Assembly (NCBI GenBank): GCA_040756435.1
Contig: JBFLZD010000003.1
Location: 1 to 64,000, forward strand
Source: Spirochaetota bacterium
GTDB taxonomy: Bacteria; Spirochaetota; UBA4802; UB4802
Direction of reading: 5' to 3'
Length of the DNA: 64,000 nt
A program made the translations under genes and the position numbers. Below are positions 63,979-64,000 of this stretch, piece after piece. The notes under the pieces were generated by a model. The model was not told where the DNA came from and made no database searches. It saw only the letters and a list, made by a program, of their open reading frames with translations. Position 1 is the first letter of the stretch; each line of letters begins with the position of its first letter.

Positions 63979-64000
63979 AAGCAATACTTTTTGACATAGA
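63972..64000 (+). CDS. HAD-superfamily hydrolase, 5' end only
   Basis: The last bases encode IKAILFDI, the classic HAD start (Asp nucleophile motif beginning DxD). The window ends before the motif is complete. There is no ATG in frame: the codons preceding Lys are ATC then ATA, 6-9 nt after SD gaggag at 63961-63966. This suggests another non-ATG start, coupled to the TAA of the upstream gene. The identity and the start are tentative. Confidence 0.55.

Overview
The window is AT-rich (about one third G+C by eye) and comes from a Gram-negative, probably anaerobic bacterium. Evidence for a Gram-negative envelope: many signal peptides, lipoboxes and predicted outer-membrane barrels. Evidence for anaerobic life: a fused 2-hydroxyacyl-CoA dehydratase activase, many 4Fe-4S proteins and a NifX/MinD/Mrp locus. 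The lipoproteins, class I HMG-CoA reductase, TMEM43-like protein and bactofilin would fit Spirochaetota, but that placement is impression only. I see no rRNA, tRNA, CRISPR array or prophage.

Layout. 1-5.7 kb: small membrane protein, acyl-CoA ligase, HMG-CoA reductase, and two unknown genes in tandem. 6.1-9.7 kb: unknown gene, NadA, a barrel protein, and a Lys/Glu/Gln-rich secreted protein. 9.8-16.6 kb: ECF sigma factor with FecR-like anti-sigma factor, acyltransferase, GH36 alpha-galactosidase, and an AAA-like/PD-(D/E)XK protein. 17.4-22.2 kb: aminotransferase, YlbF protein, bactofilin, barrel protein, second acyl-CoA ligase. 22.6-32.3 kb: a lipoprotein and a broken sigma-54 activator, then a metallocofactor-type locus (three NifX-like proteins, a DUF5320-like protein, MBL hydrolase, two MinD-type Fe-S ATPases, Mrp, Fe-S protein). 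That locus has a sigma-54-type promoter, a gene that appears to start with ATA, and a ferredoxin remnant. 32.3-33.3 kb is a gene graveyard: ABC permease tail, a MITE-like element and a decayed antitoxin/PIN toxin pair. 33.3-37.5 kb: the fused activase. 39.5-44.9 kb: an operon of split transketolase, class III aminotransferase, two SCP2-like proteins and a VOC protein, behind a TetR-type palindrome. 45-59 kb: glycosyltransferase, NAPE-PLD-like lipoprotein, envelope proteins, NHL/VWA protein, uvrA operon, C11 peptidase. 59-64 kb: CrtC/AttH-like, START-like and GMC oxidoreductase genes, then the start of a HAD gene.

Two genome-wide signals stand out. First, the octamer ACTATCGC (usually AACTATCGCC) occurs 23 times on the two strands in 64 kb, where roughly one is expected by composition, in genes and between them. 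Second, intergenic gaps hold several families of dispersed palindromic repeats, some tandemly duplicated (109 bp and 116 bp periods) and some enclosed in a MITE-like element with ends starting GGGGCTGTCTTAAAA.

A lipid theme recurs (ligases, acyltransferase, HMG-CoA reductase, SCP2-like carriers, GMC oxidase, START-like protein). The best candidates for undescribed biology are the transketolase/aminotransferase/SCP2 operon, the NifX/MinD/Mrp locus with its regulatory oddities, and the ACTATCGC motif. Many starts were moved from the longest ORF to the codon with a Shine-Dalgarno (SD) sequence.
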